Shown: piece by piece, positions 38,800 to 46,590 of the stretch
Position numbering within the stretch: the first letter of the stretch is position 1
Layout of the letters: each line of letters starts with the position of its first letter
IMG/VR virus record: IMGVR_UViG_3300046459_000436
Coordinates: 16,674-80,673 of that record
Length of the DNA: 64,000 nt
Source of the DNA: a virus
Direction: 5' to 3' (one strand)
Program-made: the position numbers and the translations under genes
The notes under the pieces: generated by a model
Seen by the model: the letters and a program-made list of their open reading frames with translations, nothing else
The model's database searches: none
What the model was told of the DNA's origin: nothing

Positions 38800-39725
38800 C
38801 AGAAAACTCCGCGTTCTTCGGGTGAGGGTTGGTAGGCGCGGCCGTTGCCGCGTTGCGCTCGTTCGGACTTGTGGTTGGCGGAGTCGCGCATCCACTTCTG
38901 CCAGGCGTCGTGCCAGTTGCGCTTTCGCCGGCCTTCGGAACGCCAGTAGGAGATGAACTGTTCGGTCTCGAACTGGGGGTCGAGGGCCTGGCCGAAGGTC
39001 GAGACGGACCAGCGGCGCATCTGATCGTTGAGGTGGAAGTCGTCTGGAATGAGGTGAAGACCGGTGGTCCCAGGGCCCTCGCTGTGGCTAGGGCGCCCGC
39101 CCTCTCTTTCTTGTACTGGTGGTTGATTGGTGGTTGGGCGCCAAGATTTTGGGTGTGTTTCCGCAGGTGGGGGCCCTGTGTCACAGGCTTTGCGCCTGTG
39201 AGTCACAGGCTTTGCGCCTGTGACGGCCAGGCTTTGCGCCTGTGACATCGCAGATTCGCTGTCCGGTATGTCGCCTGTCACAGACTCTGAGTGCGTGACC
39301 GTCACGGACTCTGCGCCCGTGACGGTCACAGGCTTTGCGCCTGTGACGCGCTTCGCACGGGACCGCCGCTTGCGCTCGGCAGCCGCGGTGCGGAGTGCGT
39401 CCTCCTCGGCCTCCAACTCCTTCCAGTCCGAAGCCGGCCGACGCAGATCGACTGCAAGCCGCCAGCACGTCCGGCCGCCTACGACTCCGTCCCGCTTGAT
39501 CAGCCCTGCCTGCTCCAGGCGGCGCATCGCGCGTTCGGTTGTCGTCTTGTCGTAGCCGGTGCGGTACCTGATGCGGAGCATCGAGGGGTGCGCGTTCGAG
39601 CCGTCCTTGCGGGCATGCTCGGCGAGCGCTTGGAGGACGTGCCGGGCTGTGGTGTCCGGCTTACCTCCCACGGTGCGCAGCATGGGGGCGTCATCCATGG
39701 CCCACTGCACTGCCTCGTTGCTCAC
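38799..39725 (-). CDS. Replication initiator, lambda-O-like
   Basis: 308 residues. N-terminal winged helix (ARHVLQALAEHARKDGSNAH; RTGYDKTTTERAMRRLEQAG LIKRDG) as in O/DnaD-type initiators; residues about 127-182 are a repetitive linker (VTGAKPVT units) encoded by the iterons; the C-terminal part (FETEQFISYWRSEGRRKRNW HDAWQKWMRDSA) is the short helix module seen in phage initiators that contact the helicase. Directly followed by the helicase gene. Domain order, internal origin and helicase partner mirror lambda O-P. Confidence 0.8.
   Translation of the reverse strand: MSNEAVQWAMDDAPMLRTVGGKPDTTARHVLQALAEHARKDGSNAHPSMLRIRYRTGYDKTTTERAMRRLEQAGLIKRDGVVGGRTCWRLAVDLRRPASDWKELEAEEDALRTAAAERKRRSRAKRVTGAKPVTVTGAESVTVTHSESVTGDIPDSESAMSQAQSLAVTGAKPVTHRRKACDTGPPPAETHPKSWRPTTNQPPVQEREGGRPSHSEGPGTTGLHLIPDDFHLNDQMRRWSVSTFGQALDPQFETEQFISYWRSEGRRKRNWHDAWQKWMRDSANHKSERAQRGNGRAYQPSPEERGVF
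39180..39347. repeat. Iteron array, candidate replication origin
   Basis: Six 22-23-bp units, each arm GTCACAGGC, spacer TTTGC, arm GCCTGTGAC in the best copies (39202-39224 and 39325-39347 perfect; 39180-39202 one base short; 39227-39246 left arm degenerate; 39277-39299 and 39301-39323 variant arms). The spacing is 22-24 bases apart from one 50-base gap. All lie inside the initiator gene. The next 70 bases on the coding strand (about 39100-39170) are comparatively AT-rich and could be the unwinding element. Confidence 0.75.
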
Positions 39726-39840
39726 GTATCTCTTCTCTCGGGGTCATCCGTGCTGGTCAGGGCCGCTTTACGGCAGCACTCATGGGGGCTTCGAGAGGGA
39801 GGTCCCCACCCCTTTGGCACATCGCCAGCTTACCCCAGGG

Positions 39841-39923
39841 TGACCGGTCAGGTGATAGCCACGTGCAATCATTTTGCGGGCCAGGGGGTGATAGGTCACC
39901 GACCAGTCAGTTACAGTGGCGTC
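39841..39923. promoter_or_regulatory. Operator region before the RHH gene
   Basis: TGACCGGTCA (39841-39850) is a perfect 10-bp palindrome; AGGTGATAG and GGTGATAGGTCACC follow. Related half sites (GGTCA/TGACC) occur four times between the initiator gene and the divergent small regulator. Confidence 0.5.
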
Positions 39924-40136
39924 ATGACTACGAAAGGCACCCCGGGAAGAGTCGTCCGCATCGAGGACGATCTTTGGGATGACTTCGAACAGGTCTGCAA
40001 GGCGAAGGGTCTCGCCCGCGCCACGGACATCCGCATGTACGTCGTGCGTGAGGTCACCGCCTGGCGCGAGAAGCAGGACCGCCAGGCCGCCATCAAGCGC
40101 CGGCTCGCGAAGACCGCCGAAGCCCCCGACGCCTGA
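39924..40136 (+). CDS. Ribbon-helix-helix regulator
   Basis: 70 residues from ATG 39924: GRVVRIEDDLWDDFEQVCKA KGLARATDIRMYVVREV is an RHH/CopG-type DNA-binding fold, then a basic tail. Divergent from the replication initiator and so a candidate copy-number or replication repressor. Resembles the RHH protein at 58148 (shared D-LW-DFE pattern). Confidence 0.75.
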   Translation: MTTKGTPGRVVRIEDDLWDDFEQVCKAKGLARATDIRMYVVREVTAWREKQDRQAAIKRRLAKTAEAPDA

Positions 40137-40189
40137 CCCCCGCTCCCCCTTCGCCCCGCCCCCGCGGCGGGGCGTCCCCATGCCCGCGT

Positions 40190-40468
40190 TCACCGCGCAC
40201 CGTCCTCGTCGCCCGAGGCCCCGGCTATGGCGGCCCGTTCGGCCGCGCTCTTCCCGCCGAGGACTCCGGCTCTCCCGTTGGCGCCGGCGGTGCCTTCCTG
40301 CTCCAGTGCCCAGGTGAGGCAGCGCGCTTCGATCGGGCACCGGCCGCAGACGGTCTTCGCTGCGACAGCACGGGTGGCCCACGACATGCCCGGTACGCGC
40401 TTGTCGCCGAACAGCGGCATGTTGTCGGGGATGAGGCACAGGCCGGCGGCCTGCCAGTCGGCGGTCAT
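40190..40468 (-). CDS. WhiB-type iron-sulfur regulator
   Basis: 92 residues. GLCLIPDNMPLFGDKRVPG then CGRCPIEARCLTWALEQEG and a GVLGG turn. Four Cys in WhiB spacing suggest a [4Fe-4S] cluster; WhiB proteins work with sigma factor HrdB/SigA. Second gene of a two-gene overlap (ATGA) with another WhiB. Confidence 0.85.
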   Translation of the reverse strand: MTADWQAAGLCLIPDNMPLFGDKRVPGMSWATRAVAAKTVCGRCPIEARCLTWALEQEGTAGANGRAGVLGGKSAAERAAIAGASGDEDGAR

Positions 40469-40740
40469 GCGGCACCTGCTGTCTGCTGCCGACGTTCGCG
40501 GCCGATGCGGTACCGCTGGTGTCGGTCGAGTCCGCCGTATACGCCGGCGCGGTATGCGGGGGTGCTGTCGCCTTCGCGTTCGAGGGCGTAGGCCAGGCAT
40601 TCGGGCCGGACCCTGCAGTGCGCGCAGACGGCCTTCGCCTCGCGGGTCTGGGTCAGGGCGACGTAGCCGACACCGTCGGGAAACATGACTTCCGGCCCGA
40701 CGGTGACGCAGCGGGCGTCGAGCGTCCAGGCGGGGATCAT
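40465..40740 (-). CDS. WhiB-type iron-sulfur regulator (second copy)
   Basis: 91 residues from ATG 40740. DARCVTVGPEVMFPDGVGYV, AVCAHCRVRPECLAYALERE G and GVYGGL. Phage WhiB proteins are known (for example in mycobacteriophage TM4) to interfere with host WhiB2 and cause superinfection exclusion. Confidence 0.85.
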   Translation of the reverse strand: MIPAWTLDARCVTVGPEVMFPDGVGYVALTQTREAKAVCAHCRVRPECLAYALEREGDSTPAYRAGVYGGLDRHQRYRIGRERRQQTAGAA

Positions 40741-41372
40741 GACGCCACCGCCTGCTTCTGGAGTTCTTTCTGCCGTGCACTGGTGGTGATGTCTTCGATG
40801 TGGGCGGGTTGGACGCACAGGTCATGGCCGCAGTGGGGGCGGGCTGATCCATGGGGGTCGTTGCCGGTGTGGAGTTGGTAGGCGATGCGGGCGGCGAGGT
40901 AGTTGCGGTTCCGGTAGCGGAACCGGGGGACGCCGCCAGTGGTGACGGAGCCGGTCCAGAGGAGGTGTCCGTCGTCGGCGGGCTGGGTGTAACTGGCCCA
41001 CCGTTCTTCGATGAATTCCTGGGCTTTGGCGGGCTTGGCGTCGATGCGGCTGCCGTCGGGGTTGAAGTCGCGGTCGGGCCAGCCGTCCTTGTTCCAACGG
41101 AGGATGGTGCGGGCGTTGGCGCCGACGCGCTCGGCGACCAGCTTGTTGCGGCGGGCTATGTCGTCCTCGTAGGACAGGAGGGCGTAGAGGCGCCGCGCGG
41201 TCTCGTACTTCTCGGCCTCGTTGAGTTCGGCCGGCTCGCCGTTGAGGGCGCGTTCCATGGCCATGACGTCGTAGGGGCCGTCGTTGAGGGTTTCGGTGTC
41301 CCAGATGTAGAAGCGGGACCGGTGGCCCATCGGGTTGGAGCCGGCGAGGGGCTCCCAGTGGGCGGTGCTCAC
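40737..41372 (-). CDS. HNH-type nuclease-like protein
   Basis: 211 residues from GTG 41372. N-terminal half helical (HTH-like: AERVGANARTILRWNKDGWP); C-terminal DGHLLWTGSVTTGGVPRFRY then CGHDLCVQPAHIED gives the C-x-H...C-x-P-x-H pattern of HNH nucleases with an HTH domain. Likely a homing or regulatory endonuclease. Catalytic His pair not fully provable by eye. Confidence 0.6.
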   Translation of the reverse strand: MSTAHWEPLAGSNPMGHRSRFYIWDTETLNDGPYDVMAMERALNGEPAELNEAEKYETARRLYALLSYEDDIARRNKLVAERVGANARTILRWNKDGWPDRDFNPDGSRIDAKPAKAQEFIEERWASYTQPADDGHLLWTGSVTTGGVPRFRYRNRNYLAARIAYQLHTGNDPHGSARPHCGHDLCVQPAHIEDITTSARQKELQKQAVAS

Positions 41373-41704
41373 CGCGGGTCCTCCTCGCCGATGTAGTCGT
41401 AGGCGGGCATCGCCCACAGCCGCTCGCACAGGTCGAGCGCCTCGGCTGCGTCGATGTGCGCGTAGAGGTCGGCCTGTGCCTCGAGGTCGACCGGCCATCC
41501 GTCCCCGCCGCCGGCGTTGTCTGCCCACGGCGCCCCGTTCTCCTCGGCGTCGCTCGCGGTGGCTTCGGTCCGCATGTCGCGCGGGTCACTGGTTCCGAGC
41601 CACACGCCGACCGCGAGACAGGCGGCGACCAGGGCGGTGAGGTGCCAGGGGCTGGAGCAGAACCAGGCGAGGAAGCAGACGGCGGCCCAGACGTAGTCGC
41701 TCAT
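41369..41704 (-). CDS. Membrane protein
   Basis: 111 residues; YVWAAVCFLAWFCSSPWHLT ALVAACLAVGVWLG gives two short helices, then an acidic soluble tail (EAQADLYAHIDAAEALDLCE). Unknown. Confidence 0.6.
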   Translation of the reverse strand: MSDYVWAAVCFLAWFCSSPWHLTALVAACLAVGVWLGTSDPRDMRTEATASDAEENGAPWADNAGGGDGWPVDLEAQADLYAHIDAAEALDLCERLWAMPAYDYIGEEDPR

Positions 41705-42072
41705 GCCGCCCTCCGCTCGGCCGCGCGGCCCGCACGCCGGTCAGTAAGGAACTTGCGTCCGGCGCCGGTCAGCCGGTAGATGCCGACCTTCTTGCCGTGG
41801 GCCTTCGGGTTGACGGAGGGGACTTCGCCGACGGGGCGGAGGATGAGCGGGCTTTCAAGCTCGATGAGACTGCGGAAGTACAGGCCGGCCCGCTTGCAGG
41901 CGTCCTCGGGGAGGACGGTCCGCAGGTCGTTCATGCCGAAGGGCTGGCCGTCGGAGGCGATGGCGAGGACGGCCTGGTCGAGGAGCGCGGTGTCCCAGTC
42001 GGTGACGGTCTTGTAGAGGGAGGCGAGGGTGGCGTTGGCTTCGGCGCGGGCCTGCTCGGGCGTGATGGTCAT
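41701..42072 (-). CDS. Hypothetical, wHTH-like
   Basis: 123 residues. DTALLDQAVLAIASDGQPFG MNDLRTVLPEDACKRAGLYF RSLIELESPLIL reads as a winged helix. The C-terminus is basic. A DNA-binding role is possible but unproven. Confidence 0.6.
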   Translation of the reverse strand: MTITPEQARAEANATLASLYKTVTDWDTALLDQAVLAIASDGQPFGMNDLRTVLPEDACKRAGLYFRSLIELESPLILRPVGEVPSVNPKAHGKKVGIYRLTGAGRKFLTDRRAGRAAERRAA

Positions 42073-42380
42073 GACGTGGCCCCCTCGTCGACAAGCTCGG
42101 CGTCCTGACCGACTGCGATCTCGGCGATCTCGTCATCGGTCATCAGGTAGGCGGGGATGCGGCCGTTGATGAGGGCGTGTCGGATGTCGTTGCCGGCCTG
42201 CCGGGTCTGCATGGCCCGGGCTCGGCCGACGTCGGTGGTGGCCTGGTCGGCGATCTGCAGGTAGCGGTCGGAGAGGAGGCCGAGGGCGGTCTGCATCCGG
42301 ACGGCCTCGTCGTGGATCGGGTCGTGGCTGGGTCCGTCGTGGGCGAGGGCTACGAGCAGTCGGCGGAGGAAGGTGCGCAT
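42069..42380 (-). CDS. Hypothetical protein
   Basis: 103 residues, helical: MRTFLRRLLVALAHDGPS, QTALGLLSDRYLQIADQATT. ATGA overlap with the previous gene. Unknown function. Confidence 0.55.
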   Translation of the reverse strand: MRTFLRRLLVALAHDGPSHDPIHDEAVRMQTALGLLSDRYLQIADQATTDVGRARAMQTRQAGNDIRHALINGRIPAYLMTDDEIAEIAVGQDAELVDEGATS

Positions 42381-42400
42381 GGGAGACTCCTGGTGGTCTG

Positions 42401-42435
42401 CCGTGGCCGCGCTGTTTCGGGCAGCGCGGCCACGG
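42401..42435. terminator. Long intra-operon hairpin
   Basis: CCGTGGCCGCGCTG (42401-42414) and CAGCGCGGCCACGG (42422-42435): 14-bp perfect stem, 7-base loop. Separates the exonuclease gene from those further left. Confidence 0.7.
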
Positions 42436-42446
42436 CGAAGCGGGGG

Positions 42447-43208
42447 TTACGGGGTGGGCGGTTCGGCGTCAGCCGGGACCGTGGCGGGGATCAGCGGCCA
42501 GAACTGGTTGACGTTCACGTCGGGGTTCAGCCGGCGCAGGTGCTCCTGGAACGGGCCAGCCCAGCGGGTGTGCCACTTGATCTGCCAGGCGTGCAGCTGG
42601 TGGGCGTCGACCTGCAGCTCGGGGTACTTCTCGCCGATGCGCACGGCGACCTCGAGCGCAGCCTGCGCATCGGCGGCAGCGGTGTGGGCGTCGGTCAGTT
42701 CGACGCCGTAGTGGGCGCAGAGCGCCTCGAGCCGCCGCTTGCCCTTGCGGTACTTGTCGGCCGCGCGGTCCAGAACGAGCGGGTCAACGATCGGCGCGAC
42801 CGGTCCCCCGTTCCGGTCGGCCAGTGTCGGCAGACCGTGACGGGTGCATTCGCGGTCGAGGATGCTCAAATCGAACGGCGCATTCATGATCACGATCGAG
42901 GCGCGGGAGGCGAGTTCGTCGGCCAGGGCCTCGGCGATCTCGTCGATGACCAGCGCGGCGGGCTGCCCGTGCGCCCTGGCGTGCTCTGTCGTGATGCCGT
43001 GCACGTTGCTCGCCTCGACGGGGATGTCGACCTGCGGGTCGGCCAGCCACAGGCGCGGCTCCCGACCGGGCACCACCAGGGCGGCGCTGACGATGCGCGC
43101 CTCGTCGACATCCGTCCCCGTGGTCTCCGTGTCGAAGCCAGCGAGGTAGCCGAGGTGCCACGGGGCGCCGAGTACGCCGCCCTGCTCGGGCTGCACGAAG
43201 GCGGTCAT
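42447..43208 (-). CDS. DnaQ-like 3'-5' exonuclease
   Basis: 253 residues. Exo I GFDTETTGTD (Asp26, Glu28), Exo II NAPFDLSIL (Asp113), Exo III DAHTAAADAQAAL (His175, Asp180): the complete DEDDh set. Operon with the RecT-like annealing gene suggests a recombination or replication-proofreading role. ATGA overlap with 43205. Confidence 0.85.
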   Translation of the reverse strand: MTAFVQPEQGGVLGAPWHLGYLAGFDTETTGTDVDEARIVSAALVVPGREPRLWLADPQVDIPVEASNVHGITTEHARAHGQPAALVIDEIAEALADELASRASIVIMNAPFDLSILDRECTRHGLPTLADRNGGPVAPIVDPLVLDRAADKYRKGKRRLEALCAHYGVELTDAHTAAADAQAALEVAVRIGEKYPELQVDAHQLHAWQIKWHTRWAGPFQEHLRRLNPDVNVNQFWPLIPATVPADAEPPTP

Positions 43209-43735
43209 GATGCGGCCTCCGTGACGGGCGCCGGTGCGATCTGCGGCAACTCGAGGTGGGCGAGCTTCCCGTCACGCCAGGCGGCGGCGATGGCCTCGCG
43301 GCCGTCCTTCGTGGGCCGCACCGAGTGGGTGAGGCTGCGGGTCGCGCGGACCTCGACGCCGGGCACGTCCTCGACGACGCCCGTCTCCTTGTCGGCCACG
43401 ACGGCGACGCCGGCCGCGGTCATCTCCGCCAGCAGCGCGGTGGTGTAGGCGGGGCGGACTTCGGTGACGACGCGGGAGGTGACGTTGTGCGGCGAGTAGG
43501 TGCGGACGAACTCGAGGAACGCCTTGTCGTCGGTGACGACCGCGGCGGGCTTCGGGTCGGAGCGGGAGATCGTAGCGACCTTCGTGCCGTCGGGAAGGGC
43601 GGCTTCCACGCTCTTGGCGCCGGTGGTGATGAGGGCTTCCTGCATGCTGGCCTTCACCTCCTTCAGGCGATCGAGTACGGCGTCGGCGAGGGTCTTGAGG
43701 GCGGCCTCTTCGAGGGCGAGCTGGCTCAGGTCCAT
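43205..43735 (-). CDS. Recombination-operon hypothetical protein
   Basis: 176 residues. Helical start (LALEEAALKTLADAVLDRLK EVKASMQEAL), then DGTKVATISRSDPKPAAVVT DDKAFLEFVRTYSPHNV. The size and position between exonuclease and RecT-like gene resemble host-nuclease inhibitors or exonuclease accessory proteins, but this is not proven. Confidence 0.6.
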   Translation of the reverse strand: MDLSQLALEEAALKTLADAVLDRLKEVKASMQEALITTGAKSVEAALPDGTKVATISRSDPKPAAVVTDDKAFLEFVRTYSPHNVTSRVVTEVRPAYTTALLAEMTAAGVAVVADKETGVVEDVPGVEVRATRSLTHSVRPTKDGREAIAAAWRDGKLAHLELPQIAPAPVTEAAS

Positions 43736-43756
43736 GGGCTGTGTTCTCCTGTTGGG

Positions 43757-43785
43757 TGGCCGCCCCCGATATCCGCGGGGGCGGC
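43757..43785. terminator. Intra-operon hairpin
   Basis: GGCCGCCCCCG (43757-43767) and CGGGGGCGGCC (43775-43785), 7-base loop; directly downstream of the RecT-like gene. Confidence 0.65.
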
Positions 43786-43803
43786 CGTTGTGCGTGCGGG
43801 GGG

Positions 43804-44892
43804 TTAGGCAGCGGTGCCGCGGAGTTCGGTGAGGAAGCCGCGGATCTGGGCGGCGGTGGCCTCGGACAGGGGCAGGCCCTTGGCGCCCTCGAAGTCGGCG
43901 GCGATGCCCGGCAGTCCGGAGGCGTCGGCCCAGGCGCGCAGTTCGCGCTCGGCGGCCTGCGCGTCCGACTCGGGGTTGTCCGTCACAATCTCGGCGTCCA
44001 CCGCGTCATCGCTCTGCTCGGCGGCGGCCTTCTGCTTGCCGACGTCGGCGATCTGCGCCAGGTACTCCGGCACCGCGCCCTCACCCTTGGCGTCCTGCCA
44101 GATGAGCCGCACCGTGGCGGCGTCCGGCGCGGCGAGCGCCTCGTGCAGGTAGTCGCGGCCTGCGGGGGTCAGCGATTCCGGCGGTACGTCCGCCGTGCCC
44201 GCCTGCACGGTCGCCGCGGGCGTGGCCCACTGGTCCGCCTGTCCGGCCGGGACCGAGCGGAGCTGCTGGACTTCCGCTTCCATCGGCAGACCCTCGGCGT
44301 CCACCCGGGCGCCCAACTCCTCGGGCGTGTAGATCGCGCCGTGCAGCACCTCGGGGCAGGCGGAGCGCACGCACTCGGAGATTGCGCGCGCCCGCAGCAT
44401 CGCCCGCGGGTACTTCTCCCAACTCTGCTTCTCGCCCTTGCTGCTACGGGAGTAGGGACGGTTGTCGCGGATCTCGCACAGCCCGGCGGTGACGGCGTCG
44501 TCGAGGGTCCACTCGATGCGGTTCTCGAAGTCGGGGTCGTCGTTCCGCCAGATGCTTACCGCGCAGGACCCGTTGCCGGGGACGATGCGCACCTTGTGGC
44601 CGGCGGAGCGCGCCCGGGACAGCATCAGGTCGGCGGACTGCGAGGGCTTGCCCTTGATGACGTGGATGGTGGTGATGGTGGTGACGACGTCCAGGTTGAG
44701 GGCGCGGCCGTACTCGAGGGCCCACAGCACGGAGGCGGGCTGGCGGCGGTAGGCGTCGGGCAGGAGCGGCGTGTCGGCGAGGGCCTCGCAGAACAGCCAC
44801 GCGTCGTGCGGGGTCATGTTGGCGAGGGAGAGGGCGCCTGCGCCACGGGGGGCGGGGGCTGTCGGCTGGCGGGTGGCGATTTCGGTGCTCAC
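43804..44892 (-). CDS. recT: RecT-like single-strand annealing protein
   Basis: 362 residues from GTG 44892. LPDAYRRQPASVLWALEYGR ALNLD, TIHVIKGKPSQSADLMLSRA, WTLDDAVTAGL and KYPRAMLRARAISECVRSAC PEVL match the actinophage RecT/lambda-Bet-like core; a C-terminal acidic linker and helical end follow. Function: anneals complementary single strands during phage recombination or replication. Neighbouring DnaQ exonuclease may supply the single strands. Confidence 0.75.
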   Translation of the reverse strand: MSTEIATRQPTAPAPRGAGALSLANMTPHDAWLFCEALADTPLLPDAYRRQPASVLWALEYGRALNLDVVTTITTIHVIKGKPSQSADLMLSRARSAGHKVRIVPGNGSCAVSIWRNDDPDFENRIEWTLDDAVTAGLCEIRDNRPYSRSSKGEKQSWEKYPRAMLRARAISECVRSACPEVLHGAIYTPEELGARVDAEGLPMEAEVQQLRSVPAGQADQWATPAATVQAGTADVPPESLTPAGRDYLHEALAAPDAATVRLIWQDAKGEGAVPEYLAQIADVGKQKAAAEQSDDAVDAEIVTDNPESDAQAAERELRAWADASGLPGIAADFEGAKGLPLSEATAAQIRGFLTELRGTAA

Positions 44893-44957
44893 GGTGTCTC
44901 CGGTGGTTGATGTTCGGGTGATGCGGGTGGTGCGGTGGATGTGGCGTTGGCGATTGG

Positions 44958-44996
44958 GGCGGCCCACGCCCGTCAGGGGGTTGGGCGTGGGCCGCC
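44958..44996. terminator. 14-bp hairpin upstream of recT
   Basis: GGCGGCCCACGCCC (44958-44971) and GGGCGTGGGCCGCC (44983-44996). A second dyad GGCCCGGA/TCCGGGCC follows at about 45000-45034. The block 44893-45083 is otherwise gene-free and may hold both a terminator and a promoter. Confidence 0.65.
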
Positions 44997-45083
44997 TGTG
45001 GCCCGGAACCGTTGGGGGGAGGTCGGTCCGGGCCGTTGGCGCCGTCTACTGGCGGGGGAGCCAGGAGGCGCCGGTCGGGGTGG

Positions 45084-45257
45084 TCAGAGGTGGTCGTCGA
45101 TCACGTCGGCGGCGAACTCGATGGCGGGCGGTCCGACCCACACGACGAGGGCTCCGGCGATCCCTGCGACGGCCGTCCACAGTCCGCTGTGGCTGAGGCC
45201 CCAGGTGATCCCCGATGCGGCGGCGGCGAGCCCGAGACCGGCGAGGAAGCGGGTCAC
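45084..45257 (-). CDS. Small membrane protein
   Basis: 57 residues from GTG 45257; helices LAGLGLAAAASGITWGLS and WTAVAGIAGALVVWVGP, acidic end. GTGA overlap with the vWA gene. Unknown. Confidence 0.6.
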   Translation of the reverse strand: MTRFLAGLGLAAAASGITWGLSHSGLWTAVAGIAGALVVWVGPPAIEFAADVIDDHL

Positions 45258-46000
45258 CGGACGATCCCGGCGGCGGTGGCAGCTGCCAGCCAGCCGGCGT
45301 ACTCGTGGGTAAGCCCGTCGTACAGGTCGGCGTCGCGGATACCGCGCGGGTTCGTACCGGCACCGAAGAACGAGGCGTTGTCGACGGCCCGGCCGCGCAG
45401 GTCGTCGAGCTTCTCCAGGAAGCTGACCCGCCCGCCGAAGCCGACGAACGCCCAGTGGATCGGCAGGTTGGATGCCTCGCGGAGGAGACGCTCGACGGCG
45501 CCCCGGTCGTCGGGTTCGCCGTCGGTCTGGAAGATGACGAACGCCGGGGCGGTGGCGCCGGAGGCCTGGTGCTCGTCGATGACGTTGCGCATCGCGGCGA
45601 CGTAGTTGGTGGTGCCCCAGCGGACCGCGCTGTGGGTGCGGTCGATGACGCCCTGGTAGTTGTCGAGGCGCACGTCGAGCATGGCTTCGGCGGTGGAGTG
45701 GAAGTAGCCGACGGGCACCACGCCGTCGTCGTCGAGGTTGACGGACAGTCCGAGGGCCTGCTCGGCGAGGTGCTGGACGGAGCCGTCGCGGTAGTACGGG
45801 CGCATGCTGCCGGAGTGGTCGAGGACCAGGTACACGGCGGCGCGCTGCCCGGTGAGGCCCTTCTTCTCCAGTGAGATGGCGGCGGTCTTGGCGAGCGACA
45901 CGAGGCCGGGTGCGGTCTGCTGGACCTTCTCCAGGCTGATCGCGGGGCCGGTGCCGGTCGGGGCCGACGGGGTGGCGGTGGGGCGGCGGAACAGACTCAC
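45254..46000 (-). CDS. von Willebrand A domain protein, TerF-like
   Basis: 248 residues from GTG 46000 (CAGGAGTTCCCC). YLVLDHSGSMRPYYRDGSVQ has a MIDAS motif DxSxS, then GTTNYVAAMRNVIDEH (Thr), FQTDGEPDD (second Asp), and GFGG. This is the vWA fold of the TerF/tellurium-type group, which binds Mg-dependent partners. Role in a phage is unknown; perhaps an ATPase or chaperone partner. A hairpin lies just upstream. Confidence 0.75.
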   Translation of the reverse strand: MSLFRRPTATPSAPTGTGPAISLEKVQQTAPGLVSLAKTAAISLEKKGLTGQRAAVYLVLDHSGSMRPYYRDGSVQHLAEQALGLSVNLDDDGVVPVGYFHSTAEAMLDVRLDNYQGVIDRTHSAVRWGTTNYVAAMRNVIDEHQASGATAPAFVIFQTDGEPDDRGAVERLLREASNLPIHWAFVGFGGRVSFLEKLDDLRGRAVDNASFFGAGTNPRGIRDADLYDGLTHEYAGWLAAATAAGIVR

Positions 46001-46030
46001 GGGGAACTCCTGTTTGATGTCAGTGGTGTC

Positions 46031-46053
46031 GCGCCCGGATTCCGCCCGGGCGC
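46031..46053. terminator. Short hairpin
   Basis: GCGCCCGG (46031-46038) and CCGGGCGC (46046-46053), 7-base loop; between two minus-strand genes. Confidence 0.5.
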
Positions 46054-46071
46054 GGCGCTTCGGGTGGTGGG

Positions 46072-46590
46072 TCAGGTGGCGGCGGCCCGTGGTCCGCCGG
46101 AGACGGTGACCTTGTTGGCCTCGTCGAGCAGCCGCGACAGGACTCGCGCGGTGGCGGGGAAGCGCTGCTCGGGCGTCGGGTCGCCGAGTTCGACGGCCAG
46201 GACCGCCGGCCCGACGGGGGCCTTGGCGAGCGGCGAGTCCTGCAGTGGCGTGGGTTGCCACTTCTCGCGCCGCTGGTCGAGGTAGTCGTCGGGGAATTCG
46301 TCGCCGACGTGCTGCACCCCTCGCGGCACCGTTGCCTGGTCCTCGATGGCGCTGGTATCGCGGACGCCGATCTGCGTGGACACGGCGGTGGCGTACTTCT
46401 CGTTCGCGTCAAGCGCCCGTGCAAGCTGGGTCTGCAGCTCGTTGACTTCGACGACGGCGTTCCCGAGTTCGCTGGCGGTGTGTCGCAGCCGGTTCCGGAG
46501 GCGCCGGCACTCTTCGCGGGCGGCGTCCCGGTCGTGGCGGAGGTGTCGTTTGGTGTAGCGGTGTGCGCCCGCTCCGGTGAAGGGCCTCAT
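46072..46590 (-). CDS. Coiled-coil hypothetical
   Basis: 172 residues from ATG 46590: RHDRDAAREECRRLRNRLRH TASELGNAVVEVNELQTQLA, a long coiled coil, then a Pro-rich part and a helical end. ATGA overlap with the gene at 46587. Unknown. Confidence 0.6.
   Translation of the reverse strand: MRPFTGAGAHRYTKRHLRHDRDAAREECRRLRNRLRHTASELGNAVVEVNELQTQLARALDANEKYATAVSTQIGVRDTSAIEDQATVPRGVQHVGDEFPDDYLDQRREKWQPTPLQDSPLAKAPVGPAVLAVELGDPTPEQRFPATARVLSRLLDEANKVTVSGGPRAAAT

Noticed and set aside
39180-39347. CRISPR-like repeats
   Set aside because: Units are palindromic, nearly contiguous, within a coding frame and without unique spacers; they are iterons.
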